From contig NW_006917091.1 of assembly GCF_000516985.1 (NCBI RefSeq), positions 5,948,518 to 6,012,517 on the forward strand: 64,000 nucleotides of DNA, given 5' to 3'. The notes below the pieces were generated by a model, which was given only the letters and a program-made list of their open reading frames with translations, was not told the origin of the DNA and did not search any database. Source of the stretch: Pestalotiopsis fici W106-1. Lineage: Eukaryota; Ascomycota; Sordariomycetes; Amphisphaeriales; Sporocadaceae. A program made the translations under genes and the position numbers. Of this stretch, positions 51,874 to 62,587 are shown in pieces. Each line of letters starts with the position of its first letter. Position 1 is the stretch's first letter.

Positions 51874-53461
51874 TTAGATTCTATGCTTTTCGCTCTCTGT
51901 GGGAATATGCCATTAGTATCGCAATTGACAAAACATCGACTTGACTCAAGGTCGAAAATTACTCACCAAGTCGAGAATACAGCATATACAGAGCCATTCT
52001 GTTACACTCCTCGGTACCAGTAATGGTAACCAGTCGCTCATTGCTATTGTCTTGCGGCTCGTTGATCTTGATGACACTTCCACTGATCTGTCGAATTTCG
52101 TTGATCTTCTGTCCACCCTTACCAATAATAGCGCCGACCATGTCATTAGGGATGTAGATCTGCTGAGTCATGGGAGCACCGGCCATACCGCCACCGTGCA
52201 TGGGTTGCTGGCCCTGAGGTCCACCGTGGGCTTGAGGACCAGCGACATGACCACCCTGGTGCGGAGGCATGTGAGGTCCAGCACCGTAGCCACCGGCGGC
52301 TTGAGGAGCATAGTGCAAAGGTGCGCTGGCAGCAGGCTGCGGTACTGCGCCGTGGTACGGGGGCTGCTGTTGAGGATAAGGGTTGGGAGGCAAGTAGTGG
52401 TGGGATCTCGGATCGGGACGTCTGCCGTAGTTCTCCCGTTGTCCAAAGTTGCCTCCGGCTGGTTGAGGACAGTACGGCACTACCTGCATGCCGCCAGGTA
52501 CAACACCAGCAGGGCCACCGCTGCGCGTTGCGTATGCCGACGCTGCGGGTCCACCGAAGCGCTCATTGAGCTGATCCAAGAGGGTACTTCCGACATAGTA
52601 GGTAGCAATGTGCACTGCATCGGCCACGCCCATGACTACTAGCGAGCGCTCAGAGGACAGGGGTAAGCACGAGTCCGAGGCGTTAAGTCTGGCACCCGAA
52701 GCCTCCTGAATTTCACGGATTCTCACACCACCCTTGCCGATAATAGATCCTATAAGCACGTGAGGAATCAGGAGACGGAGAGGGTACGTCTTGGACTGGG
52801 CTGTCGACGACTCTGTCAAAGGTTCATTGTTGAGGGTACGAATGATCAGACCAAAGGCCTACACATGTTAGAACGACCTCAACCTGCAAGAATATGTACG
52901 GGCTAGACAAACCTTGGCGACAGCATCTACAACTCCGCTAACAGTGAGGATACGCTCTACGGCGCCCTTTTGGTAATCACTGACGGTACACTTAGCGCCA
53001 GACTGCTTGCGAATGTTGCTGACATTTTCGCCTCCCTTGCCAATGATGGTTGCAGCCTCGGGGCTGGAAATCACAGCTCGAATGTGAATCCAAGCAGTCT
53101 CATCGTGAGTGTTGGTACTCGGCGGAATGGAAGCAGCAGTAGTGCTGGCGGCAGTGAGACCGCCAGGAGCCTTCAAATCATTGGCATCTGAAGCAGCGAC
53201 CTCGCCGAGATCATCCTTGGACTCCGCCTCGGCCTTTTCTCCGTTGGTGTCTTCGGGCTTGAGAGGGGCTTCAGCCTCGGTGGGAGATGTGACGGGACGT
53301 TCTTCAACGTCTGATTTCTCCTCCTCTTCATGGCCGTTCTTGATAACCTTGTCGAGGGCAGGTCGCTTAGCTTCAGGCTGGTCATTCTTGGCCGAAGGCG
53401 ATGAGGCATCCTCGAGAGGGCGCTTGGCCGGGTTGGTTGTATGAGATGGTGATGCAGACAT
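51874..53461 (-). CDS. Three-KH-domain RNA-binding protein (Rnc1/PCBP type)
   Basis: Three exons on the minus strand: 52913-53461, 51967-52858 and 51874-51896, 487 residues. The N-terminus (1-125) is charged and disordered. KH1 is at about 125-190 (IIGKGGENVSNIRKQSGA), KH2 at about 205-275 (IGSIIGKGGVRIREIQEASGA), then a Gly/Pro/His/Gln-rich linker, and KH3 at about 410-475 (VGAIIGKGGQKINEIRQISGS). All three have the GxxG loop (GKGG). The pattern matches yeast Pbp2/Hek2, fission yeast Rnc1 and animal poly(C)-binding proteins, which bind mRNA and affect stability, localisation or translation. The last exon is 23 nt; it replaces a stop just after the donor (SRLGE) with SRLESEKHRI, the end I expect for the family. 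Confidence 0.93.
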
Positions 53462-55112
53462 GGTGTCGTGACTATTGTGTGGCTTTTCTTTTCTCTTTCT
53501 TGTTCACGCGGAATTGGCGAGTGAAACTTGCAATGTCGAATACGTTGATTCAATTATCGATTTCTATCTACACCTAAAGGGTTTTCGGAAGGAAAACGTG
53601 TAGGTGTAGTGGCTTCGGGACGGACACACACTCGGTGTGAGGGAGGGTCGGGAGATGAGGTCGGATTGAGACGTGGTCGAGTGAATGTGCAGGCTCGGTA
53701 TATCGCAGGCAGTTGAAGTGCTGGTGATGTGATGCGATGCTACAACGATGGCCCTTGGGAGCTGTCGCGTAGGCTGGTAGGTGACTTGAGAAGCGGCGAA
53801 ATGTGGCAATAGGAAGACTGTTTGCTACCCCAAAGCAGACTGGGTTGGAGGATGGTGAAAGTGAAGAAATGACACGGTGGTGGAGCAGAGTAGTGATGAT
53901 ATCTCGGAAAAACACGAGGCGGGATGAGATAGACACAGTCAGTCAGCGGTTCTTCAAACCTTTGCTCCGTCAAACGGGACCAGACAGCGGCGCGAAGTCG
54001 TCTTCTTTGAATGCCAGTTCCAAACAGCTACACCGCTTATTCCCTAGAATCTTTTTTGATAGCAGCAGGCCGCAGACGTGCAGGAAGAAGTTGAGGACTG
54101 ATAGTTTGCGCGGGTGGCAGCTTCGATAGCTCCTTGTCCGATTCTTTGACCTCTGCCGGGGAAGCTCCAACTCTGGGAAAACCGAGAATTGGAAAAAAAA
54201 AATCGAGGGCGCGATGGGGGGTTAGGGTGGAGAGGGAAGAAAACCAAGATGCGAAGAGAATCACCCAGAGGAGAAGAAACCTTGGATGGGGGTTCCGAAA
54301 TAGAAACAGAGATGAAGAAACCAAGCTGGGGAAGACGGGGTTTGCGAGAAGGATGAAGGGGATGTTGTCTCACGAAAGGTTGATGTGGACGAAGATCTAC
54401 GCTCCACTCCTGCAGTCCAAGCGTTTGTGCCCAGGTGGTTTTAGGGCGCGGTCCAAGGAGTGGGGCAAGACACAGTGCGAAGATCTTGTGTTTCTAAATG
54501 CCGGATCGCCAAGGTGACCTTGCTTTTTGCACGGAATACGAGGGTCTAAAGGTTGTTTGTACGCGTCTGCAGGGGCGACTGTTACTGTGCCTACACTGTA
54601 AGCTTCGTCTCCTCTCCATTCCAATGTCACGATCTGTGCTGCAAGCCATTTCGGTGGGGGACTAATGACGAAACAGATACAGACATTGAGAATGTGAGTG
54701 TATGTATGAGCTGAATGGACCAATTGACAGAACGACAGATGACACTTGTTGCGCATTTCTCTTGAGGGGCCGCCAAAGGTTCATATGAATCCGAGAAATT
54801 CAGAGGTTACCGTGCCGTATATAGCCTGGTCAGACTCCAGGTCGCAAATTGGTAAGCTTGCTGGCGCTTCTTTGAAGCTATGAAGCGGGAGTGGCTCCCC
54901 CGGAGTAGTACCATAGTAATAACACCCTACCTACTACTACTTTAGCTACACAAGCATAAACCAACTGTGGACCATTGAGACCAACACAGACGCTGCGGGC
55001 CCTGCCGCGAAATACGAAAAGCTTCCGATATCCAAGAATCATTCTGGCGCGAATTTGCTGCTGTGCATTGGCACGTTTGAGATAAAGTCTTGCGGGCCAG
55101 TCCTGTGCCGTG
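53462..55112. other. Divergent intergenic region, KH gene / CENP-K-like gene
   Basis: 1.65 kb upstream of both genes. It is pyrimidine-rich on the minus strand (53.5-54.4 kb), probably the KH gene leader and promoter. No gene is supported. Confidence 0.5.
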
Positions 55113-56166
55113 ATGGACTTTACTCAGGAGGATGGGCTGGACGCGCTCCACGCTCGTCGCGTCGAGCAGTCGCTGGCAGAACTACAGGCAACAGTCAGGG
55201 AGCACGAGTTAGCCTTGAGCAAGGTCGGTACTTTGCAATCTTCTTGATAATGTTCCCATTCATTTCAACAATTCTAATGGACCATAGCTGCGCGCATCAG
55301 CGTCCAATGGACCAAATCATGGCAACCGTCCAGAGGCCCCTTTGCAAATGGTAAAGGCGGCCTATGATGAGCTTGCAGCTCAGACGGCCTTTCTGCCTTT
55401 CCCCGAGTCCGTCTTGCCGGCTCTTATTGCACTGCGCAAGACCCATCAGACCGTCGAGGATACAAAGGCCTACCTTGAGTTCCACGGGGAAGAAGTAGAG
55501 AAGGCAAAGAAGCGGCTGCAAGCTGAGCAGTCAGCCTTACGGGATCAGCAGGTGCTCTCACAAAGTTTACACAATCGCATCCGGTCTCTACGCGACGGAG
55601 CGGAGAGTCGCATGGATATGGGCCCCGACGACATTGCACAAGAGCGCATTACCGAGCTGAAGCAGAGGAAGAAGAAATACACTAGGGAGACTTCGACCCT
55701 GCTCAAAGCATTGAAGAAGTTCATTGACGAGCATCTTGCAGCATCGTTGGCTGCAGAGGACTTGGGCGGTCCTGTAGTTGGTGACATGATGGACCTCGAT
55801 GACGAAGATTTGGCTGCCGGCTTCAGTTCTCAGGGTCGACTGAAAAAGCCCAAGGCAAATCAGGATCAAGATAAGCGGCAACGGCGTATCGATGAGATTT
55901 GGGGCCAGAGCCAGGAACCGGTAGCGCAGTCCGAAGCAGAAGATCGAAAAGAGGCTGCCGCCGCGGGCGCGGAGATGCGAGACTTGACAGAGGCATTGCT
56001 CAACAAGCTTGTCGAGTCGGAAGGCGACAGCTCAGCAGCTTACATTATACTGCACAAAGAAACAGCAGCGGCACGTTTTTTGGTCAGGTCAAAAGTCGCA
56101 CAGTTTCATCCTAGAGATTCGACCAAACTACGGCTCATCGACTTTGGCCGAGAGTTGGATGATTAA
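55113..56166 (+). CDS. Probable kinetochore protein, CENP-K/Sim4-like
   Basis: Two exons (55113-55223, 55288-56166) encode 329 residues, mostly helical. Coiled-coil segments lie at about 12-40 (ARRVEQSLAELQATVREHELALSK), 85-150 (TVEDTKAYLEFHGEEVEKAKKRLQAEQ...IRSLRDGAE) and 158-195. The block AAYDELAAQTAFLPFPESVLPALIALRKTHQ is what I associate with fungal CENP-K-domain proteins. CENP-K (Sim4 in fission yeast) belongs to the constitutive centromere-associated network. The family call rests on pattern memory and the coiled-coil layout, so it is moderate. Another coiled-coil protein is possible. The ATG at 55113 is chosen because exon 1 is in phase with exon 2 and continues the first coiled coil. 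Confidence 0.6.
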
Positions 56167-57084
56167 CCATGGATAGATCCATGATAAATGGTATCATACT
56201 GGGAGAAATCACTTTTGTCCATCTTACCACATCAATGTCTCTCTATCATCTTTGACAGCCTGTCTTCATCGATTCGTGAGTCGTCTGAAATCCACAGATG
56301 TGCTTTCATCACTCTAAGCGGCCTTAAGGCTCATAAGTGTTTGATGCTGGTCCACAACTTTGTTTGGTTCTAGAACCCCCCGGGTGCCGGGATGCTGAAA
56401 CCAAGACAATTGATGCGATGTTCATTTTTAGAACTGTCCTCTAAACAAAAGTATTTATCCCTGACTTTGAAACGCCCAGATGTGACGATGCTACCGGAAT
56501 GTCTGTGACCTCCAAAAAACGAATTTCGATCAGCGCAACAGTGCATACATGGCTCATCCCTTTAAGCGAACACACAAAGATCATCAAGAGCAAGGTACAA
56601 TATCGTCTTGCAACGTAGTGAATGACAAGGGTGGCTTTCCCACACATCCACAGAAAGTTGGAACTTAAAATAAGACGTTCAAAGTCAGTGAGCGGATATA
56701 AAAGCGGATGGAAGGGGGGCTTTTATGATATGGTCATAATACTAAAAAGAAGAATGCGAGAATGAGAGTTAGGACTTTGTGGGACATCTAATGCAATCGG
56801 CTCATGTTTCGGTGTATATTTTGAAAAGATCCCTATTAGCGGAGTATACTCTACTTTGATGTACTTTGGCCAAGAAATTTGAAAGGGCTATTACCGCCTA
56901 CTTATTCCGTACATACTTTGTCATTTGAATCTTGAGAACAGCAAAACCAGAGAGAACCTCTGTCATTCGTTCGATTTGTAAAGCAAGAATCAATACAGAA
57001 AGCACAACTATATGAGATCTTGATCCATTTTTTTTGGTTTGCTTTTTCATTGTCGTATCTGCAGCCCAGATCACAAACACGCTC
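56167..57084. other. Intergenic, CENP-K-like 3' end to dUTPase
   Basis: About 920 bp, AT-rich. No gene, RNA or repeat recognised. Confidence 0.5.
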
Positions 57085-58152
57085 ATGCACAGATCCCCAC
57101 GGATCTCAGCAGCTGCGGCCCTCGCAGGGCGGCAGTTGGGTGTCGTTCCACCCACTACTCCCTTGCGGCAAAAACCATTTTACGCGTCTCCGTCGCGTCT
57201 CTCGCAACGCGGTGGGCAGCAGCAATTCTTCCCCCACTACCACCACCGCCAGACTTGCTCATCGTCACCAACACCAACCCGTCTTGCCATTGACATTTCC
57301 GGAGCGCAAAGCTGCCTTGTTCTCCTCCCCTTCACCTCGTTCCACCGCGCAATGAGCACCGTCCCCTCTGCCACCTCGCCCCCGACCTCGCCGCCCGCCA
57401 AGCGCCACAAGCCATCCAACTCGATTGCCGAGGCCGTCGCTACCACCACCACCACCGACAGCACTGACAACACCACTACAAGTAATACAATGGCCGACAC
57501 GACAACAACAAGCAGCAACGGCACCACTGCCGCCACCGCCACCACCCTCGACCAAGCCCCTCCACTGCTGATCAAGAAGCTTTCGGAAACGGCCAAGCTG
57601 CCCCTCCGCGGCAACGAGTTTGCTGCGGGCTACGATATCTACGCCTCCCAGGATACGGTCATTCCCAAGCGAGGCAAGGGCCTTGTTGAGACTGATCTCT
57701 CCATTGCCGTGCCGGCTGGTACCTGTACGTTCTATTCTGCTGTCTTCGTGGGGAGTTTGTCGATTTCTACTCCCTCGTTTTCTCTTCAAGTTGAAGAGCA
57801 AAGATGGAATCCCAAAAAAAACCACCACAGTGAAACAAGTTTTCAAAGAAAAAAGCAGTCCAGCTAACGCAAAGCCTTCTTGAAAATTCTAGACGGCCGC
57901 ATTGCCCCCCGCTCCGGCCTCGCCGTCAAGAACTTTATCGACACGGGCGCCGGCGTCATTGACGCCGACTACCGGGGCCCGGTCAAGGTGCTGCTGTTCA
58001 ACCACAGCGACGAGGACTTTGAGGTCAAGGTGGGCCACCGCATTGCCCAGCTCATTATCGAGCGCATCTATCATCCCGAGATTCTCGAGGTGCAAGAGCT
58101 CTCGGAAACCGTCCGTGGTGCAGGCGGTTTTGGCAGCACCGGTATGTTTTAG
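57085..58152 (+). CDS. dut1: dUTP diphosphatase (dUTPase), possible dual start
   Basis: Two exons (57085-57724, 57893-58152). From the ATG at 57085 the product has 299 residues; from the in-frame ATG at 57352 it has 210. All five trimeric-dUTPase motifs are present: [41 protein letters not shown] and [10 protein letters not shown]. The enzyme hydrolyses dUTP to dUMP and pyrophosphate, keeping uracil out of DNA and feeding dTMP synthesis. Residues 1-60 of the long form are rich in Arg, Ser and Ala with no acidic residue, like a mitochondrial presequence. The short form begins with a Thr/Ser-rich tail and KRHK, suggesting a nuclear or cytosolic protein. The long-form ATG has a weak context (C at -3); the short one has G at -3. 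Confidence 0.94.
57182..57187. promoter_or_regulatory. MCB-like ACGCGT upstream of short dUTPase start
   Basis: ACGCGT, the MBF-binding MluI box, 165 bp upstream of the ATG at 57352 and inside the long reading frame. Such boxes drive S-phase genes in yeasts. A six-base site is weak evidence alone. Confidence 0.3.
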
Positions 58153-58546
58153 ATGGGGAGGGAGATAGAACGACTGATGAGAGGTGTCATTTGACTCTTG
58201 CAATGGATTGTGGATATAAGAGAGCAAATGCGTACCCATGTACAATAAATGAGAAGGCATGATTATAGTGTCACAGACGGCCATGGCATCAATATCTGGA
58301 AAAAGGACCAGGAAAAGAAGTTTTGGGGATCAAACAAAAAAACCACGATGCCCGTGGGTTTTGCCTACGACAAGAGCAATCATAGACAAGACAGGCGTCT
58401 CAGGTCTGAGAGACCAAAAATGACAAAGTTAGATAAAGACAAAAAGACAATATTTATATGCTCTGAAGCGCTCAATCGATCTTGTCTACGAATCCTACCA
58501 TGTTTAGTAAAAGTTTAGGTAAATGATATGCCTTCTCCTTTTGTTT
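58153..58546. other. Intergenic between convergent dUTPase and pyridoxal kinase
   Basis: About 390 bp of A-rich shared 3' sequence. No gene seen. Confidence 0.5.
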
Positions 58547-59915
58547 CTACATCTTTTCAGCCCTGTATTCGATATTCGGACTCCTCAGACAGCTCAGGTT
58601 TCTGACCAGCCTCAGCTCGGCAGCTCTGCTTCGGAGCAGATGCCTCTTCTTCTCCTCCTCTTCGGACGACAAAGTCGCGCCGCCCGCGGGCAAGCCATTG
58701 ACAATGCCCGCCTGTGCCGTCTCGGTCGCCATACTCTCGCACGTCCGGCTCAGCACCTCGTGCATGCTGGCCAGGACCTTTTCGGCGGCCCGGGCGAGGG
58801 GCAGATCCAGCGGCGCCACCTCGTCGCCGCTCAGCCAGCTCGTCGTCGAGCTCAGCGCGCCGCCGGCATTGTGGACAACCTCGCGCATGCGCACCACCAT
58901 GAGCGCGGCAAACATGTCGCCCGTGCCGCTAAAGTAGCACTCGAACACGGGGAAGTGGATCTTGAACAGCCGCGGCTTGCCCGTCGATGTCTTGGTCGAG
59001 CCCACGACCGACATGGTCCGCGAATTGGGCGAAGTCGTCTGCGAGTCGCTCAGGGGCAGGGAGACGGAGGTGATGACAATGTGCGGGATGTTGAATTTCG
59101 TGTGCAGAACCTCAATGGCCTGGCGAAGCGACGCGGAATCAGTAATCTTGACCTCGGAGAGTTGCCTGGCAAATCCACTTGTTTAGCTCTTGCGGTCAAA
59201 ATGAACATTGAGGGAGGCAAGATTCCACTCACTCGGCCTCGAATTGATTTGGCAGGATCAGGTCGGCATGCTGGACCAAGCCCCTATACGCAGGCACGAC
59301 GTCGTCGGCAACGTATAACTTGCCATTGTCCCCCATGACTGGGTCCAGAACCCAAAAGAAGCTTCCCGGTTTTGTTCTCGACTTTTCCTTGAGCTCCTTT
59401 GCAATGTTGCCCACGGCCTCGACGGCGGCCGCGCCCGGTACATAACCCGACAGCATCATGTCAAATTGGTCGAGGTATGACTGCTTGAGACCCTCCCACA
59501 GATCCGTTATCTCCTGCGCCGATACTCGTGTGCCCTTCCATTGTCTATATCCAGTATGGTTGCCTATGGGAAATGAATATCAGCAATGACCTAGGCTAGC
59601 AATGATGGCCAGCGCATCATGGGTGGTTTCTTACTGAATTGTACGGTATTTAGAGCCGAGACATCGCAGCCCATGGACTGAAGCACGAAGACGGCGATTT
59701 TGTTTCCGACATGTCTGCGCCTTCTGGTTAGCAGCTTGCGCGCCTAGATCACCTTTTGCCAGTAAGATTTGTTTTTGTAAAATGGGAACTCACCCGGATA
59801 CGACCTTGAGATTTTGTTAGCTGGCTCTCGTGGAACGATATCAAGGCGACTGTCTCCCTACATGACTGGCTACAGCGAGGACGCTCGTCTCTGGCACTGG
59901 CGGTTCGGCGCTCAT
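58547..59915 (-). CDS. Pyridoxal kinase (vitamin B6 salvage)
   Basis: Five exons on the minus strand: 59862-59915, 59794-59804 (11 nt), 59635-59714, 59233-59563 and 58547-59165; total 1095 nt, 364 residues. The N-terminus MSAEPPVPETSVLAVASHVVSGHVGN carries the substrate-binding SH-VVxGxVGN pattern. GCDVSALNTVQFSNHTGY, GYVPGAAAVE, WVLDPVMGDNGKLYV and LILPNQFEAE follow. The ATP-site GTGDMFAALMV has the catalytic Asp. The family is ribokinase-like and phosphorylates pyridoxal, pyridoxine and pyridoxamine (yeast Bud16 relatives). A Ser/Asp-rich C-terminal half and a Glu run lie after the core. The 11-nt exon is needed: without it the frame breaks and the VVSGHVGN motif is lost. Confidence 0.92.
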
Positions 59916-60692
59916 TCTCGATTAACCACTTGAGTGATGCTGTGATTGGCTGTTGTAAGGTACGGTTTGGTATCAACGGACGGATGGTTGCTTCTACAGG
60001 ATAAGAAATACGTATAGTGCGGGAGACTAGAAAGCGGTTAAAAGTCTCGAAATTTGTATGAGTCTAATAAGATGGTAGCAGCAGTAGTATATGGAAGTGT
60101 GTGATTCTTTCTCTTGTTCTTCACGAGGGGTACAATGTACGAAAACACAAGACAGAATAAAATGACCACCGTTATCGCAAAACACCGCCGCAAGCCGTCA
60201 AGGAAACCGGACCATGGCCACGATCCAATGACTCGAAATTTCTCGCAGGGTCCTCCGATGCGACCGATCAATTGGTACCTTTTACACATCAGCAGCGTCA
60301 GCAACAACCCCGCCAGCCCCGCACTAGCCAATCTGAGATACGCGTCGCCCACAAAGACACGCGACGTCATGGGGGTTCAACTTTGTGCATATGTCGGGAG
60401 CGTGCCTGAAATTCAGTTGTCATTATTGTTTGTACTGTAGTATACGCCAGTGTCGCCGTCCATATCCATGCAAAGCTGTGGCTCGACTCGTGGAAGGCTG
60501 CTGCCACATTGACCCTCATTTAGGTAGCCCGTTATCGTCTACTCAGGAATTCCAATTGGCCTGCATATTGCTCGTAGACTCTGATGTCTTGCTCCGAATT
60601 GTAATTCAAAAGTATCCTGGCCAGATCCCCCATTTTGTGGTATCTCTCGTAAAGTGTCATTTTTATCAAAATATCTATTGCCGCCATCATCT
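59916..60692. other. Intergenic, pyridoxal kinase promoter and PCNA 3' end
   Basis: About 780 bp. It contains one low-confidence small reading frame (60038-60370 minus), listed separately. Nothing else is recognised. Confidence 0.5.
60038..60370 (-). CDS. Possible small membrane protein (doubtful)
   Basis: An ATG-started frame of 110 codons with two hydrophobic segments: LASAGLAGLLLTLLM (about 14-28) and FAITVVILFCLVFSYIVPLV (about 64-83). A basic stretch (KNKRKN) follows the second one, as in a two-pass protein. I do not recognise it. It lies in the 0.78 kb gap between PCNA and pyridoxal kinase, and the frame could be chance in a T-rich strand. Reported only because the two-segment layout is orderly. 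Confidence 0.22.
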   Translation of the reverse strand: MTSRVFVGDAYLRLASAGLAGLLLTLLMCKRYQLIGRIGGPCEKFRVIGSWPWSGFLDGLRRCFAITVVILFCLVFSYIVPLVKNKRKNHTLPYTTAATILLDSYKFRDF

Positions 60693-61664
60693 TTACTCCT
60701 CATCACCAATCTGTACCATAGTGTTAGCAAATGGGAAGCTGCTAATACAAATCGATAAATGGGTGAAAAACGAACCTTTGGTGCCAGGTAGAAGCGTAGA
60801 TAACTGGTACCAGCCAATCCGTACTCGACCAACAAGGGCACTTCATTAGAGAGGCAAACCTTGACTCTGTTCGACAGGGGCTGAGCTTTGCAGAAGTTTA
60901 CGAGGTACTTGAGGGAGAAGGTCAGAGCTACGGGCTCGGTGAGCTCGATCTCAATGTTGTTCTCCTCCTTCTCAACGTCCTGGTTGCTGCGCAGGGTGAC
61001 CGATCCGTTTCCAATGTCGCCGTTGGCGGAGAACTTGACACCATCCTTGGATGCTTCAATGGTCACTAGAAGATGGCATGTTAGCGAACTGGTAGAGGTC
61101 TGAATAGAGAAAACAAGGTAACAGAGAACTCACCAGACTCGGACATGGCCATCAAGTCGGTGCAAATCCTCTTGAATTCAGCGCTGGGCATGGAAATAGT
61201 GGCGGCGTATTCCGTCTCGGGAATGCCCAGGTGCTCCTGGTCAATGTCCATGAGCTTGAGGTCGTACTCGGAAATACGGTCGTTGTTGGAGCTCTCAAAG
61301 ACGAGGTTGAGCGAGTCGGGGGCGTCGTCGGCCTTGAGGGTGAGGACATCCTCGTTCTGTGCGGCGCGCAGCACCTTGGTGAGGGAGACCAGGTTGACAC
61401 CGAGGGCAATGTTGCGGTCGCAGCGGTACGGCGAGAAAGACTCGGCCTTGTACATCATGGAGACGAGGGCGACGTGCGAGTTGTCCATGGCCTGGAGCGC
61501 GAGACCAGAGTCATTGCAGTCAAAGTTGCAGTCCTGGACTAGGTCCTTGATGGCATCAACGACCTGAGTATCACGAGTTAGCTTCAAGTTCCCAGCCCAT
61601 GTTGTTGATCCGTCCTTCTCACCTTCTTCAGGTCGTTAGCCTTTTCGAGTCTTGCCTCAAGCAT
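60693..61664 (-). CDS. pcn1: Proliferating cell nuclear antigen (PCNA sliding clamp)
   Basis: Four exons on the minus strand: 61623-61664, 61134-61563, 60776-61065 and 60693-60710; total 780 nt, 259 residues, as usual for [18 protein letters not shown] joins [34 protein letters not shown]. The interdomain connecting region has [16 protein letters not shown]. The C-terminal domain ends in [15 protein letters not shown]. The protein forms the homotrimeric clamp that tethers polymerases and recruits ligase, FEN1 and repair factors; Lys164 equivalents are ubiquitin or SUMO sites in yeast. The last coding exon is 18 nt (IGDEE plus stop). Each junction restores conserved sequence and the GTGAGA/GTGAGT/GTTCGT donors fit. 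Confidence 0.97.
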
Positions 61665-62587
61665 CGTGGCGGTCTGTGGTTGTGATGGGGGATCTTTGGT
61701 TTGGAAAGGAAGTGCTTGAACAGAAAGAGTAGTACAAGACAAGCAACCGAGAGGCTAGACTGTCGAAGAGTGTTTTGGGGGCGAGGATGTTGAGTGTTTG
61801 GTAAATGGTGAAAGGATGAACAACAGCAGAACAGAGCAGAGGTTCAAGGCTTCAAAAGAAAGTGGGATGGAGCAACCCAACGCGTCGCGTTCGCGGCTTT
61901 AATTGAAGGCAGCTGGACGCGCAGCGCGCGCGGCTCTTTAGCGCAGATGCGGGTCGCAACAAATGCCAAAGCGATACCTAGCAGGCAGACACCATAGCGC
62001 CGCCTCACTTGGATGTCTAATCCTCTTTAAATATGGCTGGTACTTTCAAAAGCTGCTGTCATAATCTGTAGTGATGGTTTGATACATTAAAAGGCATGTA
62101 AGAAAGGATATATACACTTTGCCTCGGAAACAGGCAATGTAATTTGTACCTCCATCTATCCTGGTCCGACAGATATTCTGGAACAGTGTCTTTGAATATG
62201 ACCCATTGGCGAACTATGCAGAAATGCATCACTTGCACAATCACATTGCCGCGGCAACTAGTATCTTCGTTAATTTCCTTCCCGTTTGGGAGTATTCTCA
62301 TTCTCTATATATGCAGTTGGATGATATATACAATAATAACAACAAGGAGACATTACATTCAACGATTGTGATTTGCGGGCCGATCCCATCTCTGACAAAA
62401 AAAAAAACAAACAAAAAAAAAAAAAAGCCATGCTGACGCTGTCCCAACCTTACGCCGGCAGTCGAACACTGCAACCTTTATTTCCCGATATCTATACCAA
62501 TGTGACGCCTATGCAACCCAGGCATGCCGATTTGTTCGATGGTTTTTGTGCCAGTACCGGAACTCCGCAAGTGAAAATAAATCCAAG
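61665..62587. other. Intergenic, PCNA promoter and downstream 3' end
   Basis: About 920 bp. The PCNA-proximal part is GC-rich with CGCG words near 61879-61932; an A-rich tract lies at about 62398-62426. No gene seen. Confidence 0.5.
61880..61885. promoter_or_regulatory. MCB-like ACGCGT in PCNA promoter
   Basis: ACGCGT, followed at once by CGCGTT-type sequence and further CGCG words, about 216 bp upstream of the PCNA ATG. Yeast PCNA (POL30) and dUTPase are MBF targets. Inferred from consensus. Confidence 0.45.
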
